Notes: generated by a model from the letters alone, not told the origin. Counted from the first letter of the stretch, positions 43,718 to 56,000 are shown. The stretch: 64,000 nucleotides of DNA from Onthophagus taurus (GCF_036711975.1 NW_027248939.1:62001-126000); one strand, 5' to 3'. Numbers and translations are program-made.

Positions 43718-44555
43718 TTCCCCTCAGCTGCACTCCCAACCTTTCTTCCCTTTTATTCCTATATTTCCCTGCCTATTCCTGCAATATTTATAATACATAA
43801 ATTCATACCGATATTTTACATATTATATGTGTACAGACTATATTAACATAATTAAGAGTTTTCAAATTAATAACTATTAGTTTCCTTCTTTATCGATGTA
43901 ATAAGATTTGCATATCTGCATCTATGACTTTTGGTGGTAAAATCTAATTATCCTAACTTCAAAAAAGTTTTTTGTTAATTTGTGAACCCACGCTGAATTC
44001 AGTCGCATTCGTAGGTGTTATTAAAAGCACCCTTGTTGATATAAAATAAAATAACAACTAAAATAATAAATAAATTGGAAAGTCAATAAAAAGATTGATA
44101 ATGATTTGTAATTAAGAAAATTTTTTAATAAACAATAATATTTAGAAGAAGTCGTTTAATTTTTTCATTAACAACATCGACGAGAAAAAGAGTCGATGAT
44201 AATGTGTTACAAAATCGAAATTATGAAGAATTTACATTTCTTTTGATTTTATTTAAAAATTTGGAAAAACTGAATTTGTTGGAAAGTCTGAAACTCTGAG
44301 AGAAAAGTCGAATTTTGGTTTCGGAGGAAAATGTAGGTTTCGGTCGGACACTAATGATATAAGTATCAAGTTGACGCTTAAAGATTCTAGTTTATGATGT
44401 GATTTAAAAACTATTAGATAATATTATTGAAATTTGTATATAAAAAAATTATTAAAGAAGAAACTAAACGACGAAATTTTCAAAAAATCATATCGACTAT
44501 GTTTAATTCAATAACATTACAATATAAGTAGTCTTAATTTGCTGGTAACCCATCT
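43718..44555. other. Spacer 3' of the vanin-like gene
   Basis: No gene was seen. It is the downstream flank of both the Penelope remnant and the minus-strand amidase gene. Confidence 0.4.
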
Positions 44556-47500
44556 TCAAATGGAACTATCTCTAGTAAAATCCCGCCCATAAATACCAAA
44601 CGTCAATAATCGCTCTTGAGAAGTCAATAATTTAATTTTCCGTTCGATTTTTCCGTTACTCAACAAGTTTGATTCATCACTTTCCCAAGCATATTCAACT
44701 GCTTGCAATGGCTCTAAATCGCTTAATAAGCTATTAGGGTATTGTTGTTTTCGTTTCGAATCATCAAAATTTCCGGTTATTTCAATATTTTCGAAAATCA
44801 AGTTCCATTCGATATCTTCATACGGAATAATCCTAAAATATAGGCAAAATATCCTTTTAATAAAGGCTTATTAGTGAGAAAGTGGGAATTATTCACCGTC
44901 TTCCACAAGATTCCAAAGAAGTATCATTACAAAAACTAACAGCGCAAACATCAACGCCACCGTAAATTCCACCGAAAGTTCGAACACCGGAATAAATAAA
45001 TATTCTATAATAATAACTTTTTAAAGATTTCTGAGTGTTTGTAAACTCGACAACAAATTTGCAACAGAAATCTTCGTGGCAATACGTTGAGTTGATGTTT
45101 TCCGTTATTAAATGTGTTGTGTAAACTGAAAATAATAATTAAAGAGAGATTAAGATGTATTGAAAGGATGTGTTACCATCTAATTGATCCCTTTTTAAAT
45201 AAAATTCATCCAAGCTTTTTGCAACTTGATCGATTTCCTCCACGGATTTTTTCCTTTGATTGTTTTGAATGTTTCTTTTGGAATTTCTGTTTAAATCTTT
45301 AGGGAGGTCGGCAATGAAGATTTTGGTACCACCTTGGGAGACGATTCCGATGTTTTTGGGGCCTTCAACACCTATTAAATTAATAAATATTAGTTAAAAC
45401 GTTTTTTTTAATTTAAAAAGATATATAGATTTATACCAATGTAAAATCCTGATCCTCCGCTACCAATTGCAGGATAATTCGCCCCGGAAGCTAATAAAAC
45501 ACTGTCAGTAGTCACAGCGAACATATTTTGAACTTGTAATGCTACAAAAATTGGAAATTATATCAACGATAATTAAATAAATAAATTAATTAATTAATAC
45601 CGGTTAAAAATGGAGCTTCTGAAAACCACATCGATGGAAACGCCAAATGTTTCGTCCCATTTCTAGTTAACCATAAACTTGGCTCCTCGAATAAAATATC
45701 AAAACAAATAAAAGTTCCAAAATTAACCCCAAAATCAGTTTTAAAAGTGGTCAAATCAACTTCTTCCGTAACATTTTTCTCATATTCCCCAAAAAGATGG
45801 AACTTCCTGTATCTAGCCGCTACAAATCCGGCTCGATCGAACACCACGTTAGTATTGTATAAATCATATCCATCCGAAGCACAAGGTTCGCGTTCGCACA
45901 AAGACTTTTCGACGACGTTTGCAACGATGTAAGTGTTAAAGTTTGCAGCCGAACATGATAATGTTCGGTAATAATCCGGGAATAATTGTGGGTTATTGCA
46001 CGGGTTGTTTCCTGTTGCGATTAGGGGGGAGAGATCGATTAAATCTTGGCGAGTATTGATATCGGTGGTGATTACGGATTCTGGAAGCACGATTATATCG
46101 AAGGATTTTGCGGTTTCCGATGCGATTAAATTTACGAAGTCGTTTATTATTTCGTTGGTGCTATCTTCGTAGGATTGGTTTTGGTTTGAGTTTAAATTTG
46201 AGAAGTTGTACTCAATTACGGCCGCTGTGTAGTGGGTTTCGTTTGATGATAAACACTTAAAAGAAAAAATTACGTTATATCTCCGAAACTAAAAGAGATA
46301 CATAAAAAGTAGCTGAGAGAACCTGCTAATGCCGAAAACTCCGATTTGCAAAAACGACAAACGCGCATATCTCACTTATTACCAAAAATGGAGTATTACA
46401 AGTAAAACATTATATAGGTAGAATTTGTTATGTTTTTTCTGATAATATATATTATATACTATAGTTTGTTGAGTATATTTCTTATAGTTATTAAAAAAAT
46501 ATAGTTTATTTAGAAAAATTCTTTTTATTCTATCTAAAACTAATGTATGTATTTAAAAGTTAATGTTGCTATGGTGATAACCATACATATTATTGTAGGG
46601 ACGCCAATGGCGACCCCCACCACTCTTGAGGACGAGATCCCAGGCACTGTTGCCAACACTACAGTTTTAACTGTAGATTTGCAGTTTTTTTAAAATCTTC
46701 CTAGTTTTTAGTTTAGACCTACAAATCTACTGTTTTTTAGTTAATATTGTAATGCCATCTATTTCACGTATTACATATCGCCCGTACACTAATTCTGCTT
46801 CAGATAAACTTGCCATCTAAAATCTAGGAGACCAAACTACGTAAATGTTAATATAGCTATTAGATTCTCCAGGTTCATCTTTGATGTATAGATAAAGGAA
46901 TATAGATGTAAAGATGAAAAATTTTTTTTATTAACTATTCAGGATCTGTGCTACATATGTTTCGACTCACCGCAGAGTCGTCATCAGGCACGACTAAAAT
47001 AATATATAAAGTAAATAATATAAATAAAAAATATTAAATTAATTACCGTCAAATGGGTTCACAAGTAAAGGTTGTAGAATGTTGTAGAAGATGACCTCAT
47101 TATAAATCTCAATGTTTAAACAATGTTTTCTCGTGTACAAACAATACAACCAAATGTTATGGTACTTTAAAACAACGGAAAAATCCTCGATTAATCAGAT
47201 ACAATCACAAGTTAATTTGTTACACATTAAAAATTAAAACGAATACGATATAAAACCGGATTAGGCGAGAGTTATAACCTCAAATGTCAAAGTGTATGGC
47301 AAGAATATGGTCACGTGAACGAAATAGAGGAGACAAAATAGAAATAGAGTGGCAGAATCAAATTAAAAATCACTGCATCAGTTTTAGAAATATTCTGTTG
47401 TTATTGATATCAGTTATATCATTTAATAATAGCTCTGGGAAATTCTTTTTGTTCAGCGTTATATAGCAGGGGTGGCGAAGCTCCTTGATAGTCCGAGCCA

Positions 47501-50500
47501 TTTTTCAAAATTCGAAATTTTTCGCGAGCCGCAATTAAATACGTATATATTAAAAAGGTATGCAAAAAAGGTATTAAAAACAATTTTTTTAGAGAAATCA
47601 TATTTTATATACTAAAAAAAGAAAAAAAAAAGGACCCCGAGTACATTTATCGAGAGCTACAAATAAACATTCAAAGAGCCGCATGTGGCCATATCTTGTA
47701 GTCATATTTCTTCCTGTTTGTCCTATATAAAATTTCTCGCAGTCGTTACATTTTAATCTATAAATACCACTCATTTCGTTCTTTTCAAATTTGTGTTTGT
47801 TATTTATAAGCATTTGACTCATGTTATTGATGTTTGTGAAGGCGACATTAATGTTATGCTTGAATAGGATTTCTTTAAATTTGTATTGTAGACTAGGTTG
47901 ATAAGGTAATTTTAAATAAGTTAGTTTTTGTTTACGTCTAGGGAAAATTAGGTTGTTTATATTGCTAAGTGGAATGTGTGTAGCTCTATGGAAGAAGAAT
48001 CGAAATGTCACCAAAAATATGACATTATATATAAACTATGAATATAAACATAAACCTAATAAAATGGATATAAATATTATTAAAAATCTTAAAAAATCAA
48101 AATTGTTAGACCTATATGAGGAATACTATATAACGCTGAACAAAAAGAATTTCCCAGAGCTATTATTAAATGATATAACTGATATCAATAACAACAAAAT
48201 ATTTCTAAAACTGATGCAGTGATTTTTAATTTGATTCTGCCACTCTATTTCGTTCACGTGACCATATTCCTGCCATACACTTTGGCATTTCAGGTTATAA
48301 CTCCCGCCTAATCCGGTTTTATTTCGTATTCGTTTTAATTTTTAATGTGTAGCAAATTAACTTGTGATTGTATCTGATTATTCGAGGATTTTTCCGTTGT
48401 TTTAAAGTACCATAATATTTGGTTGTATTGTTTGTACACGAGAAAACATTGTTTAAACATTGAGATTTATAATGAGATCATTATTCTACAACCTTTACTT
48501 GTGAACCCATTTGACGGTAATTAATTTAATATTTTTTATTTATATTATTTACTTTATATATTATTTTAGTCGTGCATGATGACGACTCTGCGGTGAGTCG
48601 AAACATATGTAGCACAGATCCTGAATAGTTAATAAAAAAAATTTTCATCTTTACATCTATATTCCTTCTATGTAACTGTTAATCGATTTAATAGATGGCG
48701 TTAGTCGATAGAAAATAGAGACAAAACAGAGTTCCTGTTTTCTATTGTTTGTGACGCAGAAATCCCCTGTCTTGCCAGAGCTGTCATTTGTTTAGATTTT
48801 TTAGCGACCGATTGTTGTTTTGAGTATTTTTATAATAATAAGTGCTTTGAAAACAATCAAAAAGTTAGGACTATGGTTAGTAGCAGTGACAGTGAGTCAG
48901 ATTTTGCTAAATCACCACCTAAAAAGAAGAAAGTAGTCAGATATGAGCAAAAATTTATTGATTCTTGGCTCAAAGATGAAAAATTTAGTGGATGGCTTGC
49001 AAAAAGTAAAAAAAGGTAATACGTATTTTTATTGTTCTGCATGCGACTGTGATAGGAAATGCGGTATTCAAGAACTGATGCGGCATAAAAATTCGTCTAA
49101 GCATGAAGGGAATTGTAAGATATTACAAAAGCAACCTAAACTTACATGTTTGTTTTTATCATCTTCAAATTCGCATTCGGATGGCAAAAGCCGGTGAAAT
49201 TAAGCTGGCTTGTTTTATTGCAGAACATAACCTCGCATTTAATGTTGCCTCACATCAAACTAATTTAGTAAAATCTGTATGTCCAGACTCAAAAATTGCT
49301 GAAAAATTGTCTATGAGCAGAACTAAAGCGCGCGCAATTGTAGTAAATATAACAGGAAAAACAGCTGAAGAAAACTTGACAGAAAATTTAAGACAAAACC
49401 ATTTTTCATTGTTGGTAGATGACAGTACTGATAAGTCGAGCATTTAGCTTTGATCGCGAGGTTAGTCAACCCAAATTATGAAGTAGAAGATAAATTTCTA
49501 ACGTTAATACCAGTTACCGACGGTTCAGTTACCAGTTCTAATGGTTTATACAATAAAACTGTCGAATATTTTATTGAGAAACAAATCCCGTACAAGAAAA
49601 ATATGATAGGGTTTGCGTCCGATGGCGCCCATGTAATGTTTGGAGGCAATAACTCGATGGTTACTCATTTAAAGAACGATATACCCAATCTTTTCATTAT
49701 TAAATGTCATTCATTTGCGCTTTGCGCGTCCAATGCATGTGAAAAATTACCGAGGGGCCTTCAGGACTTTTGTCGCGAAGTTTTTGATCACATCCAAAAC
49801 TCACCGAAACGCATTGGTGATTTCAAAACATTTCAGGCGTTTGCAAATATAAAACGACATAAAATATTACACCCTGCACAAACCAGATGGCTGTCGTTTA
49901 ACGATGTTGTAAATAGATTGCTAGAACAGCTCCCGGCTATTAAACTATATTTTCAATCGGCAGTTTTTACAGATCGTCTTCTTTCTGCGCAAGGTATTTT
50001 AACGAAAGCCCTGGAACCGACAACTGAATTATACTTGGAGTTTTTTGCGTTACCTATATTCACTGATTTAAATAAAGAAATGCAAGCAGAGAAACCGAAG
50101 TTGTACTTACTATATGATCAAATTTACACTGTGTATGTAACTATGTTAGACTGCTTTATACAACCAATTTATTTAGAATTAACAGAAGAAGATAAAAACA
50201 ATGCCAAAAAATATTTCAACTGCCAAAGAACAGAAAGTATTGATGTAAACGACGTTAGGACCCATTTACCGTTATTTGAAACATATGTAGGCGGAATGAT
50301 ACTAAATTTGATTCGGTTAAAAAAGGACACTAAAGAGTTGGATGACGATAAACTAACAAATTTTTATAGAAAATGTACAGAGTTTTACATTGAGTCAGCA
50401 ACCCAAATCAGACGGAGATTTCCTTTCGATGACAAAGAACGTAGGGCTTTAAAGTGTTTAAAGATGTTGAACTCACAAGCGATTTTAGACCATACTTTGA

Positions 50501-53500
50501 ACAAAAAGCAAATAACTTTAATTGCTGAACTATTATATTATTTCCCAAGTATTTGCCCGGAAAATATAACGGAATTGGATAGGGAATGGCGAACTCTTCG
50601 CAACACCAATTTGAATTTTGACGAAGCTGACACGCTTAATGTGGAAAAATTTTGGGGACACGTTTCCAGATTACAAAAAGGCGATGAATCAACAATATTT
50701 CCACTGTTATCTAATTTAACAAAAAAACTTTTGTGTCTACCACACAGTACTGCTACGGTAGAACGTTTGTTTTCAACTGTTAATATTATGAAGACGAAAC
50801 TTAAAAATAAGCTTTCTACGACCACAATAAAGGGTACTTTGCACACAAAATCAGAAATTAAAAACTGTTTTGAGTTTGAAGTTTGAATATGTATGCTTTA
50901 AAAAAAATGAAACAGAGAATAAAGAAGATTTACAAATTGAAAATGATATAATAGCTAATAATATCTAACTTCTTCATAAGTATTGTTACATTTGTTAATT
51001 TTAATACATTTAAGGAACTCATAATTTTTTTACTATAATTACCACCATTAATATTAATTTTAATATTAAGTTATACAACATAAAGGAAAGCTGTAGATAA
51101 CCGTTTTTTAAATTAATATTTACAGTTTTCTACAGTTTTTTTTAAGCATCAATGGAGTTTTACTCTACGATGTCGTTGGCAACACTGATCCCAGGAGAAC
51201 ACACAAGACGACACAGCCAAAAAGGGGAACACACGATGAAGATGGCGAAGACGGCATAGAGTAAAGATGTGAGAAGACGACACGCAGAGATTTGTTATAG
51301 TATAAGTGAAATAAACTCATTGAAGTGGAAATAATAGTTATAATATTAATAATAAACTAGTTAAGGACAAGTGGGGCTTTTGTTTTGTTTTAACGCGAAA
51401 TGCGAACTATAGTGTAAGCAGCAAGAACTCTATTACACAGCAAAAATGTAGATAAAAGATTTTGAGCTGAAGCTGTGATTGTAGCTGTATTTACGTTAAA
51501 TAGGACAAGCAATCGTTCAAAGAAAGATGAAACACCATACGAAACATGGTTAGATAGAAAATATGATATTAAATTGCTAAAGGAATATGGATCAATTGTT
51601 GCAGTACATGTTCCAAAAGAGAAAAGGAGGTTTTTCAACAGGACGGTCAAAAAGAAACGTACGATGTGTATGCGCCAGTGGTCAAGTACAACAAATGGAC
51701 GTGAGAAGTGCATTTTTGTATGGAGATTTAGAAGAAGACATGTATACCTATACATGTCGTGGGAAGTAATAAGAGTGATGTGGAATCGATAAAACAAATT
51801 TTGAATAAAAATTTTTGTATGAAAGATTTAGGGATAATATCAAAATATTTAGGGATAAAGGTTGTGCACAATGCGAATGGTGATGTTATCGAACTGAGTC
51901 AGAGAAATTACTTAAAAAATGTATTAAAAAGATTTAAAATGGAAGAATGTAAATCTGTAAATACACCGTTAGAAAATAATGTTAACTATGAAAACTTAAA
52001 AGGTGATAAATATGATCCAAAAATGCAAAACATTTATTGAAAAATAATCGGAAGTTTAATGTACGCAGCATTAGGAACTAGACCCGATTTGTGCCAAAGT
52101 GTTAGTTTGTTAAGTCGTTTTCAGGATAAAGCAAATGTGAATTTGTATAAATCATTGAAGAGAATTTTGAGATATATTAAAGGAAGTTTAGATTGTGCTT
52201 TGGTGTTGAGACCTGACAATAATTATGTGATGTGCGGTTATGTAGATTCGAATTGGGGGGAGATTGATCGTAAATCGATCACAGGCTATGTTTCTAAAAT
52301 GTTTGATTGTACCGTTTCGTAGTTGAGTAAAAAACAACAAAATGTATTAATCTCATCAACAGAGTCTGAGTATGTAGCATTGAGTTTAGCCGTGGCAGAG
52401 ATCTGTTGGTTACGAAAACATATTATAGACTTCAATTTACCAATATGTGATGAACCGATAGTATTGTATGAAGGCAATACTACTAACTACTAAAAGACTC
52501 AAACAGTAGATGTAAAGTTTTGCTTTCTGAAAGAAAAAATAGATAATAATATTATTAAAATAGTGCATATTAAGACTGACTAAGGGCCGATCTTACAAGT
52601 GTTAGTATAATCAGTGGAATAGTTATTCCCAGAATAATTTCTTCTCGGCATTAATTTAACGAATGCGTCTTATAAAGCCTTTTTTATGCCAGAATAGTTA
52701 TTACAATGGTTGGTTGAAGTTGGTAATACTGTGGGTATAACGCGCAGCGCTCATGTGGTTTGTTTACGTTGTTTACGTTTAGCGACTGTCAAATTGATCA
52801 GCGGTGTTTACCATTATTCTGTTTCATTTTCATTTTACGTCCTTACGAATATGAATATGGACGTAGATGTGTTTGACTCCGATAATGATGACGAGATTAG
52901 TCATAGGGGACAACGGTTTAGACGTGCGAAACAATCTAAAATACGGTAAAAGTGCCTTATTACTAGTCCGTTTATAATTATTCTATGTACAGTCGCACAC
53001 GAAGCTCGTGGCTCGTAGGTGTTCGGCTCAGCCCGTTTAGCCAGCCGAGCTAGCGGCATGTCGGATCTCACAACAGCGCTTGACCTTGAGTGTGCATTTC
53101 CCGTGAACATGACTGTAGTTATGTACTTCTTCTCAGGGTAAATTATTTGGAAACATTATCAGAAGACGAGTTTAAGATGCAGTTTAGGTTAACCAAAAAT
53201 ACAATCCACATTATTCTTGATCAAATTAGAGGGCGAACCTCATCCTACTAATAGAAACCAGAAACCGATTACCAGTGAAATGCCCCTGCTGACGTTACGG
53301 TTTTACGTTTCTGGTTCTATGCTCCTTACAATGATAGATTTTGTTGGCATCAGTAAAGCATCTACTCGACAGATCGTAAAGGCTGTGACGTTGGCAATCG
53401 CATCGTTAAGGCTACAATATATTTTTATGTCTCAAAATCTGAGGCTCTCAAGAACTGGTTAGCGTTAAGCTGCAATTTTATCGCATAGCAAAATTCCCGT

Positions 53501-55914
53501 ATGTCATAGGTGCTATTGCCTGTACCCATGTGCGCATTCAGTCCCCAGTTGGCGAAAATGCGGAATTATATCGTAATCGCAAAAGATTTTTTTTAGGCTC
53601 AATAAAATGCTCTTTTAGACAAGGCTTAATAAAGATTCTGTTTCATCGTAACTGTAATTTGCACATCCCACACGTTTTTCTTTATTTGTTGAAGCCATTC
53701 CATACAATAATTATTACGTCTGATTGATTATAATCAATGTCAAACAGTCTCTGACTTATTCCTAGTATAAGCTATTCCCATTGAATTGCACGGTATAGAT
53801 ATCCTGCGCCGAATACCGTTACTTATGCTATACGCCGATATTGTAAGACGTTTATTTTAGTGTTTATACCAACATTTAGTTATTCTTGGTATACGGAGCG
53901 GTATAAACTGTTTTGTAACATCGGCGCTAAGTAGAATTAAATTTGAAATGTTCAGAGATGGTATTAGTGTAAAAACATCAAATAACTTTATTGAGGGGGT
54001 GTGTGGTTAAGTTGGGGAGTTTTATCAATATAGTTATTTTTGGTGTTGGGTGGTTAGCAGTAGTTGGTTACATATTTTAGACAGTTAGAAAAGTAAAAAG
54101 GCGGTTAAACGTTGTTAACGGTTTTATCAAGTTTTATCGATTGTATTTGTTGAAGAAGTTTTTGCTTTGTTTATTAAAATAAACTTTCTTTTCGCTCGAC
54201 AATTGCTGTTTATTGAACATCATTTTTCCGAAACTTTGCAATATCTAGGATTCAGGATAAATTTTTATAATATGTGTAATATGTATGTATATGACCTTAA
54301 ACAATTGTAAGCACATTGTTACACTAATCACACTTCAAGTTATGATTTTTTCCTTTTTTTACTCTGTAATCCATCTATCCCGAAGGTACTCGGATTTGAT
54401 GGACCACCTGCTAGGGATTGATGGACCTCTGGTATACGTTACTAAATCAGGGTATTACGCAAGAAATACAGGTTATCAAAGGTATAAACATTATTTATTT
54501 CAAAGTGGAAAGTTATAAACGGATTGAAAAGTGATTAATATAGAGTTATAAACTATTTAAAAAGGGATAAGTGAATATAATAGTCAATATACTTAGAAAA
54601 TAAAAGTAGTCAGATTTATTTTCACATGGTTCAGAACATTTAGTCATTATGCAATTTTCTTCTTTCGAGAATCTCGCTTCCCACAATAATCGCATTTATT
54701 TTCGAATCTTGTGCACTGATTTGATCATCGCAGTCACTTTCTTACAGCTTATCGTTGCCAATTGTGTTAATATCTATATCTTCAGATTTTGAGGATGACG
54801 TAAATACTTTCTTCTTTTGCTTTCTCTTCCTTTTACTAACTGTGTCTATTCTTTTCCTTCCTGTCTTTCTTCTTTTATCTTAATCTTTAACTCTTTTTCA
54901 TCTTTTTTCTTTTTAAGGGCAATTATGTGTTCCGGAGAGCTTAAAACAGTTGCTATAGTTTGACCCTTCTTTTTTCAGAGTCTGAATTTTATTGACACAA
55001 GGCACTGGATGTATTTTGTTCAATAACTTCGAGGGACATGCTCATAGCTTTTAACCTAAAGTACCAGCATTGCGTATCTGGAACTGGTACGCGTAACCAG
55101 CGTATGAGTTTTCGGCATTAGCAGTTTGTCGGAAAACGAGATGATGACAAGTAAGCTACTTTTTTTCTATCTCTTTTAGTTTCAGAGATAGCCTATGCGG
55201 ACAGCGAATTTGGGATGGCCTGTACAATAAACACATAACCCACATATACACAAAAACAATAATTTAAAAAATTTATATTGATGTTTATTTATGTTGATAC
55301 ATTCATAACTTTCTAGGTAAGAATTTAAATATTTTCATAGTCAATATTATAAACTATAAGAAAGTATAGAAAAATAGTTATTTATATTACAAGTGGGCTA
55401 GAAACATAATTACTGTACGAGTGTGGAGAATTGCACGACGAGGTTGTAGACCGAGTCGTGTAATCACACGAGTACAACATTTTATCTACGACTGCTAAAA
55501 ATTACTTAAAAATCATCTCTATTTCGACATTTATAAAAATATTTTGAAATGATTGTTGACAATTTTAAATTAATGTCAATTTCAATAACATGTTTACTCA
55601 TCTGGAATAAGTGTTTCGAAATCTAAGTACATAACAATTAATGTTTATAACAAATATATTGTTTCTCTTTAAATAGGTAACACTTTTCCTTTTGTATTGT
55701 TGCTTGTTTGAATAAATTAAGTCTGTTCTGATTGCGCTAAAAATGCGTTACGTAATGAAACCAGTGCGGTAATGAACTTCATTACGTAACTCAAATCACC
55801 TCAAATGGGTGTGGTAATGATGACTTATCCAAGCAGTCGTAGATAAAAAAAATTAAAGAGACTTACCGTTTGTATTAAAACAACAAAACTAAAAAGTAAT
55901 CGATAAACAGTCAT
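44556..55914 (-). CDS. Vanin/pantetheinase-like amidase (six exons)
   Basis: Minus-strand exons: 55914-55867 (signal peptide), 46255-45601, 45541-45437, 45371-45177, 45125-44897 and 44832-44556 (stop). Phases fit throughout and total 1509 nt (502 residues), the usual length for insect vanin-like proteins. Exon 1 encodes MTVYRLLFSFVVLIQT, a typical secretion signal. The nitrilase-fold triad is visible: Glu in LPESVI, Lys in RYRKFHLFGE, Cys in FICFDILF. Exon 5 is Cys-rich (TYCHEDFCCKF, VDVCAVSFC), as in the vanin C-terminal domain. The predicted activity is hydrolysis of pantetheine or a similar amide outside the cell or at a membrane. Exon 1 exists in three copies; the nearest is used here. 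Linking exon 1 to exon 2 across about 9.6 kb is inferred from phase and signal-peptide logic. Confidence 0.8.
45601..46255 (-). CDS. Exon 2 of the vanin-like amidase (catalytic core)
   Basis: The exon starts after the acceptor TTTTAAG and reads CLSSNETHYTAAVIEYNF at its beginning. It carries all three catalytic residues and ends in FLTG at a GGTATT donor. It is listed separately because it is certain even if the link to exon 1 were wrong. Confidence 0.9.
46270..46390. repeat. Half copy of the palindromic MITE seen at 57.6 and 61.1 kb
   Basis: TATCTCCGAAACTAAAAGAG, CTAATGCCGAAAACTCCG and CGACAAACGCGCATATCTC match the left arm of the MITEs at 57646 and 61073. Confidence 0.65.
46948..46991 (-). 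ncRNA. Hammerhead ribozyme motif, type I, core intact
   Basis: On the minus strand: stem I GTGC, core CTGATGA, extra C, stem II GACTC/GAGTC with loop TGCGGT, core GAA, stem III ACATATGT, cleavage-site A, stem I GCAC. All stems pair perfectly. Confidence 0.8.
47468..47690. mobile_element. End fragment of a SPIN-like hAT element
   Basis: It starts CAGGGGTGGCGAAG and has CGAGCC and AGAGCCGCATGTGGC words typical of SPIN-type hAT ends. No matching opposite terminus was found. It replaces part of the minus-strand Penelope GIY-YIG region. Confidence 0.5.
47691..48014 (-). pseudogene. Penelope-like GIY-YIG fragment
   Basis: The minus strand reads HRATHIPLSNINNLIFPRRK, later GIYRLKCNDCEKFYIGQTGR, and is cut off by the hAT fragment. 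The frame after the cut is not Penelope. Confidence 0.72.
48005..48222 (+). pseudogene. C-terminal part of a second Penelope copy (plus strand)
   Basis: It reads NLKKSKLLDLYEEYYITLNK and ends NNKIFLKLMQ before TGA. It matches the coding end of the left arm in inverse orientation. Confidence 0.65.
48572..48615 (+). ncRNA. Hammerhead ribozyme motif with a core mutation
   Basis: It is the same as the motif at 46948-46991 in inverse orientation, except that the first core base C3 is A at 48576 (ATGATGA instead of CTGATGA). C3 is essential in known hammerheads, so this copy is predicted inactive. Confidence 0.75.
48873..50886 (+). pseudogene. hAT transposase, broken by three frame changes
   Basis: It starts MVSSSDSESDFAKSPPKKKK with a nuclear-localisation-like run. 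A BED-like zinc region follows (YCSACDC and LMRHKNSSKH). Frame changes lie near 49015, 49180 and 49440. The long last frame (49450-50886) has the catalytic-domain words GFASDGAHVMFGG and CHSFALCASNACEKLP, a TRWLSFNDVVNRLL segment and the C-terminal dimerisation motif STATVERLFSTVNIMK. It belongs to the hAT branch that gave rise to several vertebrate zinc-finger hAT-derived genes. Confidence 0.88.
51475..52500 (+). pseudogene. Copia Pol remnant (integrase end, RT, RNase H)
   Basis: KKDETPYETWLDRKYDIKLL and AVHVPKEKRRFF are the end of a Copia integrase. After an internal deletion, MKDLGIISKYLGIKVVHNAN, IGSLMYAALGTRPDLCQSVS and LKRILRYIKGSLDCALVL give RT connection and RNase H. The last piece has LISSTESEYVALSLAVAEIC. 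At least four stops or frame changes are present. Confidence 0.82.
52584..53927 (+). mobile_element. PIF/Harbinger transposon (1344 bp)
   Basis: The ends are GGGCCGATCTTACAA and, inverted, TTGTAACATCGGCGC. They are flanked by TAA on both sides (52581-52583, 53928-53930), the 3-bp duplication usual for this superfamily. It splits the Copia remnant. Confidence 0.82.
53120..53740 (+). pseudogene. Harbinger transposase, decayed
   Basis: Pieces in changing frames: FRLTKNTIHIILDQIRGRTS, then LLTLRFYVSGSMLLTMIDFV and GISKASTRQIVKAVTLAIAS, then a nuclease segment AHSVPSWRKCG overlapping VRIQSPVGENAELYRNRKRF. The order matches the DDE nuclease of PIF/Harbinger. A likely Myb-like partner frame was not found. 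Confidence 0.72.
54231..54640. other. Spacer in intron 1 of the vanin-like gene
   Basis: Nothing was recognised. Confidence 0.35.
54640..54990 (-). pseudogene. Possible C-terminus of a pogo/Jerky-type transposase
   Basis: The minus strand has a Lys/Arg-rich coil (from RRKTGRKR to KRKRKQKK), then a Cys motif in NKCDYCGKRDSRKKKIA before the stop. The coil plus terminal zinc motif is seen in pogo-like insect transposases. It may be the missing C-terminal half of the fragments at 56.3 and 59.5 kb. Confidence 0.4.
55085..55222. repeat. Right half of palindromic MITE, left border of tandem unit 1
   Basis: It matches the right arms of the MITEs at 57646 and 61073 and ends GGATGGCCTG before TA. Confidence 0.75.
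55747..55790. repeat. Palindrome GTTACGTAATGAA / TTCATTACGTAAC
   Basis: It has 13-bp perfect arms with an 18-base loop. It recurs at 61901-61944 in unit 3. In unit 2 it has collapsed to a single GTTACGTAAC. Confidence 0.7.
55867..55914 (-). CDS. First exon, copy 1 (signal peptide)
   Basis: ATG at 55914 opens 16 codons, MTVYRLLFSFVVLIQT, ending at phase 0 before GTAAGT. Exon 2 also begins at phase 0. Confidence 0.75.
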
Positions 55915-56000
55915 TTTTCCCGTTTCCTTAGTTTTTAGTCGCACTCCACCTCTTATTGCTATCAAATAAACGATTCCATAAAATGTTATTCTTACTTCTA

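Larger units (their letters stand above)
46876..48670. mobile_element. Two Penelope-like 3' ends in inverted (head-to-head) arrangement
   Basis: The arms 46876-47463 and 48122-48670 are reverse complements for about 550-590 bp with few differences. Each arm contains the end of the coding region, a 3' untranslated part and a hammerhead motif. The coding parts face each other near 48000. The pair is nested inside the hAT element. Such snap-back inverted copies are a known habit of Penelope elements. Confidence 0.8.
46645..51187 (+). mobile_element. hAT transposon (4.5 kb including a nested Penelope pair)
   Basis: The ends are CACTGTTGCCAAC and, inverted, GTTGGCAACACTG. The 8-bp duplication ATCCCAGG is perfect at 46637-46644 and 51188-51195. 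It carries a broken transposase and, in its 5' part, two head-to-head Penelope fragments. It sits in intron 1 of the vanin-like gene. Confidence 0.92.
51196..54230 (+). mobile_element. Copia LTR retrotransposon remnant
   Basis: Integrase-end and RT-RNase H coding scraps lie at 51475-52500, and a Gag-Pol end scrap (RIKFEMFRDGISVKT) at 53935-53980. A purine tract TTGAGGGGG near 53990 is followed by sequence that may be a 3' LTR (about 53998-54220). The hAT element inserted at its left side and a Harbinger element inside it. A matching 5' LTR was not established. Confidence 0.65.

Noticed and set aside
46560..46644. 5' LTR of the Copia remnant left of the hAT element
   Set aside because: It does not match the putative 3' LTR near 53998-54220, so the assignment could not be supported.
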